Source: SURF-21 sp964462595 (GTDB taxonomy: Bacteria; Actinomycetota; Geothermincolia; Geothermincolales; RBG-13-55-18). Taken from it: a stretch of DNA of 64,000 nt. The notes beneath the pieces were generated by a model, which saw nothing but the letters and a program-made list of their open reading frames with translations, was not told the origin of the DNA and ran no database searches. Each line of letters opens with the position of its first letter. The first letter of the stretch is position 1. The position numbers and the translations under genes are program-made. Below, one piece after another: positions 1 through 7,969 of the stretch. Where the stretch lies: assembly GCA_964462595.1 (NCBI GenBank), contig CAYWXM010000016.1:1-64000 (forward strand), in the 5' to 3' direction.

Positions 1-226
1 AACCCATCTCCACCATGTAGGGCGGGGCTACGAAGATACAGGTAAAAGCGGCCAATTCGCCTTCCCCGACCATCTCGTGCCACTCCATGTCGTCGCTGCG
101 GCAATCAAGGCAGAAATGCCTGGGGGGGACGTATAGCCGGCCGCATTTTCTGCACTTCGTGCCCATGAACTTGCCTTCGCTGAGAAACTGCCGATAAGTG
201 ATGTCGCTGATAGGACGCTCTTCCAT
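1..226 (-). CDS. DUF35 / Zn-ribbon OB-fold protein (partial, 3' end outside window)
   Basis: The first 75 residues are present and the C-terminal OB-fold lies beyond base 1. They hold a rubredoxin-like zinc ribbon: CRKC at about residues 26-29 and CLDC at about 38-41. A consensus Shine-Dalgarno (AGGAGGT) sits 6 bases before the ATG at 226. DUF35 proteins are small partners of thiolase-superfamily enzymes. In archaea and actinobacteria they bridge a thiolase to a second enzyme or pass on a CoA intermediate. The gene starts 4 bases after the thiolase stop codon, the usual arrangement for such a pair. I infer that it forms a complex with that thiolase. Confidence 0.85.
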   Translation of the reverse strand, partial: MEERPISDITYRQFLSEGKFMGTKCRKCGRLYVPPRHFCLDCRSDDMEWHEMVGEGELAAFTCIFVAPPYMVEMG

Positions 227-230
227 CGCC

Positions 231-1496
231 CTACCTCCTTTCGAATATGGTGAAAGTGCAGGTGCCGCCGGTGCCCCCCAGGTTCTGGGTTGCCGCTATA
301 TGCAGGTCCCTGCCTTTGATCTGTCTCTCCCCCGCTTCTCCCCTCAGCTGCTTCCATATCTCGAACATCTGGGCCGTACCCGTTGCCCCTACGGGGTGTC
401 CTTTGCATTTCAACCCCCCCGAGGTGTTGATGGGCATGCGCCCGTCTCTTCTCGTCTCTCCGTTGGCTATGGCTTTGTATCCCTCCCCCGCCTCGAAGAA
501 ACCGAGGTCCTCGATATGGATGAGCTCGGCTATGCTGAAGCAATCGTGGACCTCCGCGAACTGGATGTCCTTAGGCTTCAGGCCCGACATGCCGTAGGCT
601 TCCGCGGCGGCGTTCTTGTTCGCCTCGAACGAGGTCAGGCTGGGACATACATGCAAGCCCCTGCCGCTGCCCTGGCCGAACCCCACCACGTATATGGGAT
701 CGTCCGTGAAGCTCTTGGCGAGCTCCTCGGCGACCAGGAGCACACAGCTGGCGCCGTCGCTTATGGGGCAGCAGTCATACAGGTGCATGGGCCAGGCCAC
801 CGGCGGGTTGAAGCTCGGATCCCACAGGGCCTCCTTCTCGTCCGCCCATTCCGGAACCGGTTGTCCCTTCTTCTCCGCCCTTTCTTTCCTGGCCTGCATG
901 AGTTCGGGAATTGTCTGCTTGAACTGGGCCTTGGGGTTCAGCGGGGCGCTTTCGTGGCTCTTTATGGTTATGTTCATAAGATGCTCCCGCCCCGCCCCGT
1001 ACTTGTGAAAGTAGGCGGTGGCAAGCGCCCCGAAGACGCCGGGGAAGGTATAACCCGCTTCTCCCTCGTAGGGGGACGTGGCCAGCGCAAGCCCTTCCGT
1101 GACCTCCTCCGTGGTGCACTTGGACATCTCCTCCACTCCGCCGGCGAGGACGATGTCGTACATTCCCGAGGCTATGGCCATGAGGCCGTCTCTCATCGCC
1201 AGCGTGCTGGAGGCGCATGCTCCCTCGGTCCTGGTCATGGCCTTGGGGGCAAGACCCGTAAGGTCCGCTATAATGGGACCCCAATGCGCCTGGTGCACGA
1301 AGAAATCGTTGCTGAAGTTGCCGATCCAGCCGGCCTGAATATCAGCGGGATCGAATCCCTTGTCGACATTGGCCAGCATCTCGCTGAAGGCCTCCGCGAA
1401 CACGTCCTTGGAATCCTTGTCCGGGAACATGCCGAAATTTGACATCCCCGCCCCAATGATAGCTACTCCTCTTCCTATCTTTCTCTTACCTGGCAT
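231..1496 (-). CDS. SCP2-type thiolase (acetyl-CoA acyltransferase family)
   Basis: This 421-residue protein has the full thiolase catalytic set. The nucleophilic Cys94 lies in EGACASSTLAMRDG, the His in EVHDCFSIAE, and the second Cys and His in GGLKCKGHPVGATG. The sequence is closer to SCP2/SCPx-type thiolases than to FadA. Such enzymes cleave or condense beta-ketoacyl-CoA in the cytoplasm, and some act as retro-aldolases with a DUF35 partner. An AGGAGGT ribosome site precedes the ATG. It sits between the acyl-CoA mutase genes and the DUF35 gene, so it may perform the chain-cleaving step of the same pathway. The substrate cannot be told from sequence. Confidence 0.9.
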   Translation of the reverse strand: MPGKRKIGRGVAIIGAGMSNFGMFPDKDSKDVFAEAFSEMLANVDKGFDPADIQAGWIGNFSNDFFVHQAHWGPIIADLTGLAPKAMTRTEGACASSTLAMRDGLMAIASGMYDIVLAGGVEEMSKCTTEEVTEGLALATSPYEGEAGYTFPGVFGALATAYFHKYGAGREHLMNITIKSHESAPLNPKAQFKQTIPELMQARKERAEKKGQPVPEWADEKEALWDPSFNPPVAWPMHLYDCCPISDGASCVLLVAEELAKSFTDDPIYVVGFGQGSGRGLHVCPSLTSFEANKNAAAEAYGMSGLKPKDIQFAEVHDCFSIAELIHIEDLGFFEAGEGYKAIANGETRRDGRMPINTSGGLKCKGHPVGATGTAQMFEIWKQLRGEAGERQIKGRDLHIAATQNLGGTGGTCTFTIFERR

Positions 1497-1598
1497 CGCC
1501 CGACCTCCTTAAATGGTTCCGCACCTGACGGTTGTAATACTGACTGATTTCCGAACCGCACTTAACCGTTTGCTGCATACATCTCCGTTCCGGATCCG

Positions 1599-2006
1599 TC
1601 AGACCTTTTTCCTTTCCGCGAGTCCCTCCTCGATAAAATCGATTATATCCTTGGTTACCGTCCCCGGGCCAAAAACTCCGTCCATACCTATGCTGCGCAG
1701 CTCGTCGTGATCCTGTTCCGGGAACACCCCCCCTACGAGCAGAAGGAAGTCCTCCCGCGCCCCTTGCGCCTCCAGCTCCCCCACAAGCTCCCTGCTCCAC
1801 TCCAGGTGAGCGCCGGAATGGACCGAAAAACCTATGACGTCCACGTCCTCCTGTATGGCCGCCTCAACCACTCCCGCCACCGTCTTAAACCCGAAAAAGA
1901 TGGTCTCCATCCCCGCCTCGGACAGGGCTTTGGAAACGGTCATAACACCGCGCCAGTGTCCGTCCAGTCCCGGCTTGAAGAGCAGCACCCTTATCTTTTT
2001 CTCCAT
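1599..2006 (-). CDS. B12-binding small subunit of acyl-CoA mutase
   Basis: This 135-residue stand-alone cobalamin-binding domain is of the methylmalonyl/isobutyryl-CoA mutase type. The B12 motif DxHxxG is present as D15, H17 and G20 in KPGLDGHWRG; H17 should be the lower axial ligand to cobalt. The later VIGFSVHSGAH and LLVGGVFPEQD segments match the Rossmann-like fold. The gene follows the large-subunit gene by 16 bases. A catalytic subunit of about 560 residues with a separate B12 subunit of about 135 is the layout of isobutyryl-CoA, 2-hydroxyisobutyryl-CoA and pivalyl-CoA mutases, and of some split methylmalonyl-CoA mutases. Confidence 0.9.
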   Translation of the reverse strand: MEKKIRVLLFKPGLDGHWRGVMTVSKALSEAGMETIFFGFKTVAGVVEAAIQEDVDVIGFSVHSGAHLEWSRELVGELEAQGAREDFLLLVGGVFPEQDHDELRSIGMDGVFGPGTVTKDIIDFIEEGLAERKKV

Positions 2007-2022
2007 GTGCCCACCCTCCTTC

Positions 2023-3696
2023 CTATGCTACGAATGGCAACTGCCAGATGCCCCAGATCTCGCGGTACACGCCCGTTATCTCCCCCAGCGACGCTCCTGC
2101 CGCGGTGAGCTCTGTGACCACCGGCAGGACGTTTTCGCGCCTTTCACAAACTCCCCTCAACTGGTCGAGCAGGTCTTTGACCTTTACCCCATCCCTTTCC
2201 TTCCTGAGGTCGGCCAGCCTTCGTTTCTCGATCTCGGCCGCCTCGGGATTGGTGCGGAAGGGGGGCGTGAGCTCTTCACCCTCGATCGTGTAGCAGTTCA
2301 GCCCGACCACGCTTTCCTTGCCACTCTCCTGATCGCGCCGTCGCTTGTTGAAGGCCTTGCTCATCTCGTTGAACAGCCAGCCCGTGTTCAGGGCCTCCAC
2401 CACTCCGCCCATCTCCTCGATGCGCATGAAATAATCCCAGATACGTTGCTCTAATTCGCTGGTAAGCGCCTCCAGGTAATATGAGCCAGCCAGGGGATCC
2501 ACTACCGAACCCACGCCGGTCTCCTCCTGGATCAGCTCCTGTGTGCGCACCGCGAGCCGCACCGATTCCTCCGACGGCAGGCATATGGCCTCGTCGAACG
2601 AGTTGGTGTGCAGGGATTGGGTTCCTCCCAGCACGGCCTCCAGGGCCTGGTACGCGGTACGGATAATATTGAGCATGGGCTGCTGGGCGGTGAGAGAGCA
2701 GCCGGCGGTCTGTACGTGAAAGCGGAAGCGATAGGCATCGGGGTTTTCCGGCTGGTAGCGCTCCTTCATCAGCCTGTACCAGAGCTTACGCGCCGCGCGG
2801 TACTTGGCTATCTCCTCGAAAAAATCGCGGTGCGCCGAGAGGTGAAAGGCCAGGCGGTGCACGAAATCGTCTATCTTCCACCCCCGCCTGAGCAGCTCAT
2901 CTATGTGGGCGACGGCGTTCGCCAGCCCCATGGCTATCTCCTGTACGGCGTCTATACCTCCCTCGCGGTAGTTGTAGGTGGTGAAATTTATGGGGTTCCA
3001 GCGCGGCGCCTCGCCCATTGCGGTGCAGTATTCGATGAGGTCGCATGCCAGTTTGAGAAGGTCTGCCGGCCTGAGGGAGCCCCAGGGGATGTAACCTATG
3101 GTCATGGTGAGGATATCGTTCTGGGTGGTCCCGGAGAATTGCTCCTTGCGCATACCACGCGATTTGAGGACGTTGAAGTACATGGAGGTGATGGCCGCCG
3201 AGGTCATGGGTTCCACCACCAGGGCCACGCTCATCTTGTCCAGCGGCAGGTCTCTGGCCAGGGCCTCCACGCCCCGTATGGAATACAGCGGCACGCCTTC
3301 CTTGCCCACTTCGTGGGCGGCGCCATGTACGTCCTGGTCGGGGTCCACCCCCGAGAAGGTCAGGGAATCCACCGCAGCCGAGAAGCCCGTCTCCCCCTCC
3401 CCGTAGAGCATCTTCCAGCGCTCGTTGGTCTCCTCCGGAGTGCCGTGGCCCGAGAACATGCGGATGGTCCAGAATCTTCCCCTGTACATGGTGGGATAAA
3501 CACCGCGGACGAACGGCGGTCTGCCGGGAAAACCCACGTCCTTCAGGTAATCAATGCCCTCGGTATCCAGCGGCGTATACAGGTCCTTCAACTCGATACC
3601 GGCATCGCTCACAAACTCGCCCTCGCGCTCCGGCCACCCCTCTTTCTCCTTGCGCCAATCCTCCAGTTCTTGCCTGATCTTTTCGCTGTCTTCCAT
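2023..3696 (-). CDS. Acyl-CoA mutase large subunit, methylmalonyl-CoA mutase family, atypical active site
   Basis: This is the catalytic TIM-barrel subunit (557 residues from the chosen ATG) of a B12-dependent carbon-skeleton mutase. Family landmarks are TMYRGRFWTIR, LPLDKMSV, GTTQNDIL, LTAQQPMLN, GGTQSLHTNSFDEA and DPLAGSYY. Aligned by eye to Propionibacterium methylmalonyl-CoA mutase, Tyr89 becomes Phe81, Arg207 (carboxylate-binding) becomes Tyr202, and Tyr243-His244 becomes Tyr241-Asn242. Isobutyryl-CoA mutase has Phe/Gln at the first two sites, so this matches neither well-known enzyme. I chose the ATG at 3696 because AGAGGGG lies 9 bases upstream; in-frame starts up to 3729 are possible. 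The preferred acyl-CoA is unknown, and calling it mcmA would be unsafe. Confidence 0.85.
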   Translation of the reverse strand: MEDSEKIRQELEDWRKEKEGWPEREGEFVSDAGIELKDLYTPLDTEGIDYLKDVGFPGRPPFVRGVYPTMYRGRFWTIRMFSGHGTPEETNERWKMLYGEGETGFSAAVDSLTFSGVDPDQDVHGAAHEVGKEGVPLYSIRGVEALARDLPLDKMSVALVVEPMTSAAITSMYFNVLKSRGMRKEQFSGTTQNDILTMTIGYIPWGSLRPADLLKLACDLIEYCTAMGEAPRWNPINFTTYNYREGGIDAVQEIAMGLANAVAHIDELLRRGWKIDDFVHRLAFHLSAHRDFFEEIAKYRAARKLWYRLMKERYQPENPDAYRFRFHVQTAGCSLTAQQPMLNIIRTAYQALEAVLGGTQSLHTNSFDEAICLPSEESVRLAVRTQELIQEETGVGSVVDPLAGSYYLEALTSELEQRIWDYFMRIEEMGGVVEALNTGWLFNEMSKAFNKRRRDQESGKESVVGLNCYTIEGEELTPPFRTNPEAAEIEKRRLADLRKERDGVKVKDLLDQLRGVCERRENVLPVVTELTAAGASLGEITGVYREIWGIWQLPFVA

Positions 3697-3851
3697 CTGC
3701 ATCATCCCCTCTAGTCGAGCATCGCTCACGACTACCCGGCGCTATGGCCGTGACGATACCGGTCCCGCTCTCGCAGACCAGCCCCGCTCCGCTTCAGAGC
3801 GGTCTTTCCGGCCCCCGCCTTCCCCTTTACGGCGACACCTGCATGCGCGAT

Positions 3852-4991
3852 CTATCCCTTGAGCAGCGACCTCGATATGACCAGGCGCTGTATCTGGTTC
3901 GTGCCCTCGTATATCTGGGTTATCTTGGCGTCACGCATCATGCGTTCCGCGGGGTAGTCCTTCATGTATCCGTAACCGCCCATAACCTGCACGGCATCGG
4001 TGGTCACGCGCATGGCCGTATCGGATGCCTTCATCTTGGCCATGGCCGAATAGCTCGAGAGCTGGGGGTCCTTGTTGTCTGCCATGGATGCCGACCTGTA
4101 AACCAGGAGTCGCGACGCCTCCACCTCCGTGGCCATATCCGCCAGCATGAAGCCCACTCCCTGCAGCAGCCCTATCGGTTTTCCGAACGACCTGCGCTCC
4201 CGTGCCCAGTCTACGGCGCACTCCAGTGCCCCCTGGGCAAGTCCCAGTGCCTGGGCGCCCACTAGGGGCCGCGAGTTGTCGAGGGTTTTCATGGCGGTAA
4301 CGAAGCCGCTGCCCTCTTCTCCCAGCCTGTTCTCCGCTGCGACGCGGCAATCGTCGAAATGCATCTCCGCGACCTGGGCCCCGCGCAGGCCCATCTTATC
4401 CTCGATCTCCCCCCTGCTGAGGCCCTCTTCTTCGCCGACGCAGAAAGCGCTTATACCATGGTACCCTTTCTCGGGATCGGTCATGCAGAATACGGAATGC
4501 ACTTTCGCAAGGCCTCCATTGGTTATGAAGCATTTCTGCCCGTTGATCACGTATTCGTCTCCATCGCGGCGGGCTATGGTCTTGGTGGCCGCGGCATCGG
4601 AGCCGGAATCCCTCTCGGTCAGGCAGAAAGCCGCCAGCTTCTCTCCCGATGCGGTATCCGGAAGGTATTTCCGCTTGGTCTCTTCGGAGCCTGCGACAAC
4701 GATGGGATAAACGGCGAGTTTCTGCACCACGAAGATAAGCGACGTTGTGCCGCATACCCGCGCCAGTTCCTCCCCCACTATGCAGCAGGATAGCAGGTCG
4801 GCGCCCGAGCCCCCGTACTCCTCCGGAACCGCGTATCCCATCAGGCCCTGGGATGAGAGCAGTTGCTGTATGTCCCACGGGTACTCTCCGGAGCTGTCGA
4901 TCTCCGCCGCGCGGGGTTTGACCTTCTCCTCTGCCAGCTTCCTTATCTCCTTACGCAGCGCCTCCTGTTCCGGCGTCAGATTAAATCCCAT
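3852..4991 (-). CDS. Acyl-CoA dehydrogenase
   Basis: A full-length (379-residue) FAD-dependent acyl-CoA dehydrogenase that introduces the alpha,beta double bond and passes electrons to electron-transfer flavoprotein. The flavin/substrate segment AFCLTERDSGSDAAA is present. The catalytic base is Glu362 in IYEGTNQIQR, the same place as Glu376 of medium-chain acyl-CoA dehydrogenase. The C-terminal QVMGGYGYMKDYPAER motif is canonical. The start ATG has a GGGAGGGTGAG ribosome site. It lies upstream of the mutase and thiolase genes on the same strand, with a 155-base gap to the mutase. Short- or branched-chain specificity is likely from the context but not shown by sequence. Confidence 0.93.
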   Translation of the reverse strand: MGFNLTPEQEALRKEIRKLAEEKVKPRAAEIDSSGEYPWDIQQLLSSQGLMGYAVPEEYGGSGADLLSCCIVGEELARVCGTTSLIFVVQKLAVYPIVVAGSEETKRKYLPDTASGEKLAAFCLTERDSGSDAAATKTIARRDGDEYVINGQKCFITNGGLAKVHSVFCMTDPEKGYHGISAFCVGEEEGLSRGEIEDKMGLRGAQVAEMHFDDCRVAAENRLGEEGSGFVTAMKTLDNSRPLVGAQALGLAQGALECAVDWARERRSFGKPIGLLQGVGFMLADMATEVEASRLLVYRSASMADNKDPQLSSYSAMAKMKASDTAMRVTTDAVQVMGGYGYMKDYPAERMMRDAKITQIYEGTNQIQRLVISRSLLKG

Positions 4992-5118
4992 CTCTCACCC
5001 TCCGTAGTTAAATCCGCTTTTCAGCCAGTCGCTTTCCTTCTTCCCGTGTCTCTAATCACGCATCCACCGCAGCGCCTGTTCTCCTGCCGTCGGATCTTCG
5101 GGCTCGCGGTTCCCTGTC

Positions 5119-5877
5119 CTAGAACGTAAACAGGCCGATGCCGCCGCTTACCTCGATCGCTTCACCGGTAACGAAGCTTGCTTCCTCCGAGGCCAGAAAG
5201 GAGATGACCTCGGAAAGCTCCCTGGGGTCACCGGAGCGGCGCATGGCCACCCTCTTGATGATACGCTCCCGGAAGGGCTCGGCCACCTCGTAGAAACTAC
5301 CGGCATCGAAAACCCCCAGCACCACCGCGTTGCAGGTTATGTTCTTGCGGGCACCCTCCAGCGCTACAGTTCTGGTCAGCCCCAGGAGCCCGGCCTTGGT
5401 GGCGGCGTAACTGCACTGACCGAATCCTCCCATGGTGCCGGTGACGGAAGAGACGTTGATTATCCTTCCCCATCCCTTTTCCGCCATGCCCGGGAAAACC
5501 GCTTTTATGAGCAGGAATGGGCCCGTGAGGTTTACCCCGACATCCGCATCCCAGTCTTCCTTGCTCATGTCTGTGATGGTGATAGCCCTGACTATGCCTG
5601 CGGCCGCGTTATTCACCAGTATATCCACCGTGGCCAGTTCATGCGCTACCTTTTCCACTCCCTCCTGGACGCTTTTTTCATCTGCCAGGTTTATCCTGAC
5701 CGCCATGGCCCGGCGGCCCTTTGCCTCTATCTCCTCCACCACCTGGTTCGCCTTCGCCTCGTTGCTGTTATAGACCAGGGCTACATCGGCGCCGTGTTCC
5801 GCCAGAACCAGCCCATGTACCCTCCCCAGTCCTCCCGATCCCCCGGTGACCAGCGCTACTTTACCCTCCAGAGACAT
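5119..5877 (-). CDS. SDR-family oxidoreductase (FabG-like)
   Basis: A classical 252-residue short-chain dehydrogenase. The cofactor motif TGGSGGLG spans residues 11-18, NNAAAG follows at about 89-94, and the catalytic triad is Ser143/144, Tyr157 and Lys161 (SYAATKAG). It probably reduces or oxidises a 3-oxoacyl/3-hydroxyacyl thioester in the cytoplasm with NAD(P)H. The position next to an acyl-CoA dehydrogenase, thiolase and thioesterase suggests a 3-hydroxyacyl-CoA dehydrogenase role rather than biosynthetic FabG. AAGGGGGAG precedes the ATG. Acyl carrier and coenzyme preference cannot be read from the sequence. Confidence 0.88.
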   Translation of the reverse strand: MSLEGKVALVTGGSGGLGRVHGLVLAEHGADVALVYNSNEAKANQVVEEIEAKGRRAMAVRINLADEKSVQEGVEKVAHELATVDILVNNAAAGIVRAITITDMSKEDWDADVGVNLTGPFLLIKAVFPGMAEKGWGRIINVSSVTGTMGGFGQCSYAATKAGLLGLTRTVALEGARKNITCNAVVLGVFDAGSFYEVAEPFRERIIKRVAMRRSGDPRELSEVISFLASEEASFVTGEAIEVSGGIGLFTF

Positions 5878-5914
5878 ATATCTCCCCCTTTTCGTTCACC
5901 GCGTCATGCGGCTC

Positions 5915-6337
5915 CTATACATACTCTTCCAGCGGTTTGCCGGTATGATAAGCCCAGCCGTGACAGCGAGCTATTTCCTTCTCCTCCACATCCCATACCA
6001 CCATGCTGTAGAAGCCCATCTTTCCCGCCCGCTTCAGCAGCACCACCTCTGCGGTCAGTTCTCCGGCTGCGGGCGCCGCGGCAAGGAAATCGATACCCAC
6101 CGATAACGCCATCGCCCTGGTTCCGAACGAATTGGCAGCCGCGCCGAAAGCCACGTCCGCCAGCGAGAATATAACCCCGCCGTGTATCATGCCCATGAAG
6201 TTCAGATGTCCAGGCTGCACCTTCAAACATACTTTTGCCCTCCCCGGGCCGATATCGACCAGGCTCGCTCCCAGGTTATCGGCATACGCATCGCTCTCGA
6301 TCAACCTCCTGGTCTGCTCGCTCACTTCTCTTTCCAT
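5915..6337 (-). CDS. PaaI-type hotdog-fold acyl-CoA thioesterase
   Basis: This 140-residue protein has the PaaI/YbgC hotdog signature HGGVIFSLAD: His52, Gly53-Gly54 and the catalytic-type Asp61. Family members hydrolyse acyl-CoA (often aryl- or short-chain) and so free CoA. AGGAAAGG lies just before the start codon. It is the first gene of the minus-strand acyl-CoA cluster, and the 238 bases upstream up to the TetR gene probably hold the cluster promoter. I could not single out a convincing -35/-10 pair there; the only notable element is a 10-base palindrome at 6395-6404. The natural substrate is unknown. Confidence 0.85.
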   Translation of the reverse strand: MEREVSEQTRRLIESDAYADNLGASLVDIGPGRAKVCLKVQPGHLNFMGMIHGGVIFSLADVAFGAAANSFGTRAMALSVGIDFLAAAPAAGELTAEVVLLKRAGKMGFYSMVVWDVEEKEIARCHGWAYHTGKPLEEYV

Positions 6338-6575
6338 TCCCGGCCTTTCCTAATACCTGCAACCCCCGGTTTGAACACTCCACAAGGATAACAAGAATAT
6401 ATTCACACCGCCTTCTACGCACCGTCTTTCCGAGTCTTACCTCGCGGGATATTTTTACCGGGATCCTTCGTCCTTATCTTTCCCCTCAAGGCATGATGAT
6501 AATTCCAGTGAGGAAACTAAAAAACTAATATACGTTTATGCGTTTAAGCTATTCAAACACCCCCCTATTCTTCTG

Positions 6576-7229
6576 TCAAGGCATGCCTGGAGCGGCCTTC
6601 AGGCTTATGCCGTTCTCCCCGTTCCCATCACTTTGGCGCGCCCCCCTCGTCCCCCTGGATGAGGGGGTGATTATGCCCTCCATGAGAATGCTCATGAAAG
6701 CGGTATATACGTCCTCGAGGCTGAGGCCGCTCTCTATCAGAAAATAGGGGTTACTGGACAGCTCGACTATCCCCTGCACCATGTATGCGAGCACCACTGG
6801 GTTTACGTCGGAGCGGAACTCCCCGCTCTTTTCCCCCTGATCGATTATGCTTATGAGAGCATTCACTATCTTCTGATAAAATCTGCCAAATACGACAAAT
6901 ACATCGGGGAAAAAAGTCTCTACCTCCTTTATCAGCGCAGGTTTGATGTATGAGACCTCATCGACTACGTGCTTGCTCATGAGATAGAGCTTGGTCATCG
7001 CGCTCTCGTCCAGGTCGAGTATCTCCTGTGAACGTTTGAGTATTTTCGCCGCCCTGCGGTTGAGGGCACTCGCGAAAAGCTCGTCCTTGGAGGAGAACGA
7101 TTCGTACACGGTCTTCTTGCTCATGCGCAGACGGCGAGACAGTTCATCCATATTGAAGCGTCGGTAGCCGACCTCGAAGGCCAGCTGTTCCGCCTCCTCC
7201 AGTATCCTTTGCGACTTCTCGTCTTTCAT
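6576..7229 (-). CDS. TetR/AcrR-family transcriptional regulator
   Basis: A 217-residue regulator. The N-terminal helix-turn-helix spans roughly residues 8-55, with the recognition region MDELSRRLRMSKKTVYESF followed by the typical SKDELF. The C-terminal two-thirds is a helical ligand-binding domain. The ATG overlaps the PadR stop by four bases (ATGA), so the two are translationally coupled. The gene lies immediately upstream of the acyl-CoA cluster on the same strand. TetR proteins in that position commonly sense an acyl-CoA, which I suggest here. The last 25 residues are Gly/Arg/Ser-rich and probably disordered. Confidence 0.9.
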   Translation of the reverse strand: MKDEKSQRILEEAEQLAFEVGYRRFNMDELSRRLRMSKKTVYESFSSKDELFASALNRRAAKILKRSQEILDLDESAMTKLYLMSKHVVDEVSYIKPALIKEVETFFPDVFVVFGRFYQKIVNALISIIDQGEKSGEFRSDVNPVVLAYMVQGIVELSSNPYFLIESGLSLEDVYTAFMSILMEGIITPSSRGTRGARQSDGNGENGISLKAAPGMP

Positions 7230-7846
7230 CGCGCGGTGTTTTCCTCCCGGGCCGGCTGCAGATTCTCACCGGCTTCTCCGGTCCCTCCCCTGGCCGCGGC
7301 AATCCTGCCGCCGCTCTCTATTCTACCAATAACAGCCTTCAGCCATCGCAATTCCTCTCGATAGGATGCCTGCTCCCGGCCCATGATATCCAGGATCATC
7401 TCGCTTGCCAGGCCTTTCAGCAATCCCCGCTCGCGTCCCAGGCGCCTTTCCTGGGCCTTGAGGAATTCGCATCGCTGTTGCAGAGCCTCCCTGGCTTCCT
7501 GCTGCCCCAGATGATCTATAAAAGCCAGCCCTATGGCGATATCCTGCCGTATCGGCTCATTGCTCGAACACAGGGAATATACCATGTCCCGCAGCCCTTC
7601 CTCCCCGGCGGCGGTTATCGCATAGACTCTCTTCTCGGGCAGGTTGCCATCCCGTTCCGTCCAGGATGTCAGGTATCCCTGTTCCTGCAGGCGGGCCAGC
7701 GCCTTATATATGCCTACCTTGCTGGCGCTGGCCCAGCGCAACATGCCCCGGTCCCCCATCTCTCGCAAGAGATCGTAGCCATGCCTCTCCCTTTCCGAGA
7801 GAACGCCGAGGATCATGGCCGACACTCTGGAGATCACCCTCTCCAC
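7226..7846 (-). CDS. PadR-family transcriptional regulator
   Basis: A 206-residue PadR protein. The winged helix spans about residues 8-85 (ILGVLSERERHGYDLLREM, then KVGIYKALARLQEQGYL and KRVYAITAAGEE), and the C-terminal part is a helical dimerisation domain rich in Glu and Arg. The chosen start is GTG at 7846; a GTG three codons downstream is also possible. It heads a two-gene operon with the TetR regulator. A 36-base imperfect inverted repeat begins 8 bases upstream, which fits autoregulation as in PadR and LmrR. The ligand is unknown. Confidence 0.88.
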   Translation of the reverse strand: MERVISRVSAMILGVLSERERHGYDLLREMGDRGMLRWASASKVGIYKALARLQEQGYLTSWTERDGNLPEKRVYAITAAGEEGLRDMVYSLCSSNEPIRQDIAIGLAFIDHLGQQEAREALQQRCEFLKAQERRLGRERGLLKGLASEMILDIMGREQASYREELRWLKAVIGRIESGGRIAAARGGTGEAGENLQPAREENTAR

Positions 7847-7853
7847 CCCCTAC

Positions 7854-7889
7854 CATAGTAAACTTTTAACCGTTTAATAGTTAACTATG
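7854..7889. promoter_or_regulatory. Inverted repeat upstream of padR-tetR, probable operator
   Basis: CATAGTAAAC (7854-7863) and GTTAACTATG (7880-7889) are inverted copies matching at 9 of 10 positions, separated by 16 AT-rich bases. The element ends just before the PadR start codon. PadR-type repressors bind inverted repeats at their own promoters, so an autoregulatory operator is the simplest reading. The TetR protein could bind instead. Confidence 0.5.
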
Positions 7890-7969
7890 ATTATCATAAG
7901 CATTCCCGAAAGGATGGTCAAATGGACAGATTACCTAGATGAGCCTGTATTGCGCTTAAAACGCGCCGT

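Noticed and set aside
198..1442. Long plus-strand open frame opposite the thiolase gene
   Set aside because: Exact antisense of a gene with full thiolase motifs. High GC content leaves antisense frames open; no ribosome site or recognisable domain.
2608..3714. Long plus-strand open frame opposite the mutase gene
   Set aside because: Shadow of the mutase large subunit; composition is His/Arg/Gly-rich and matches no family.
3697..3851. Cobalamin riboswitch before the mutase gene
   Set aside because: No B12-box consensus or long structured leader found; gap is only 155 bases.
6395..6404. 10-base palindrome GAATATATTC upstream of the thioesterase gene
   Set aside because: Short and AT-only, likely by chance; not enough to call an operator.
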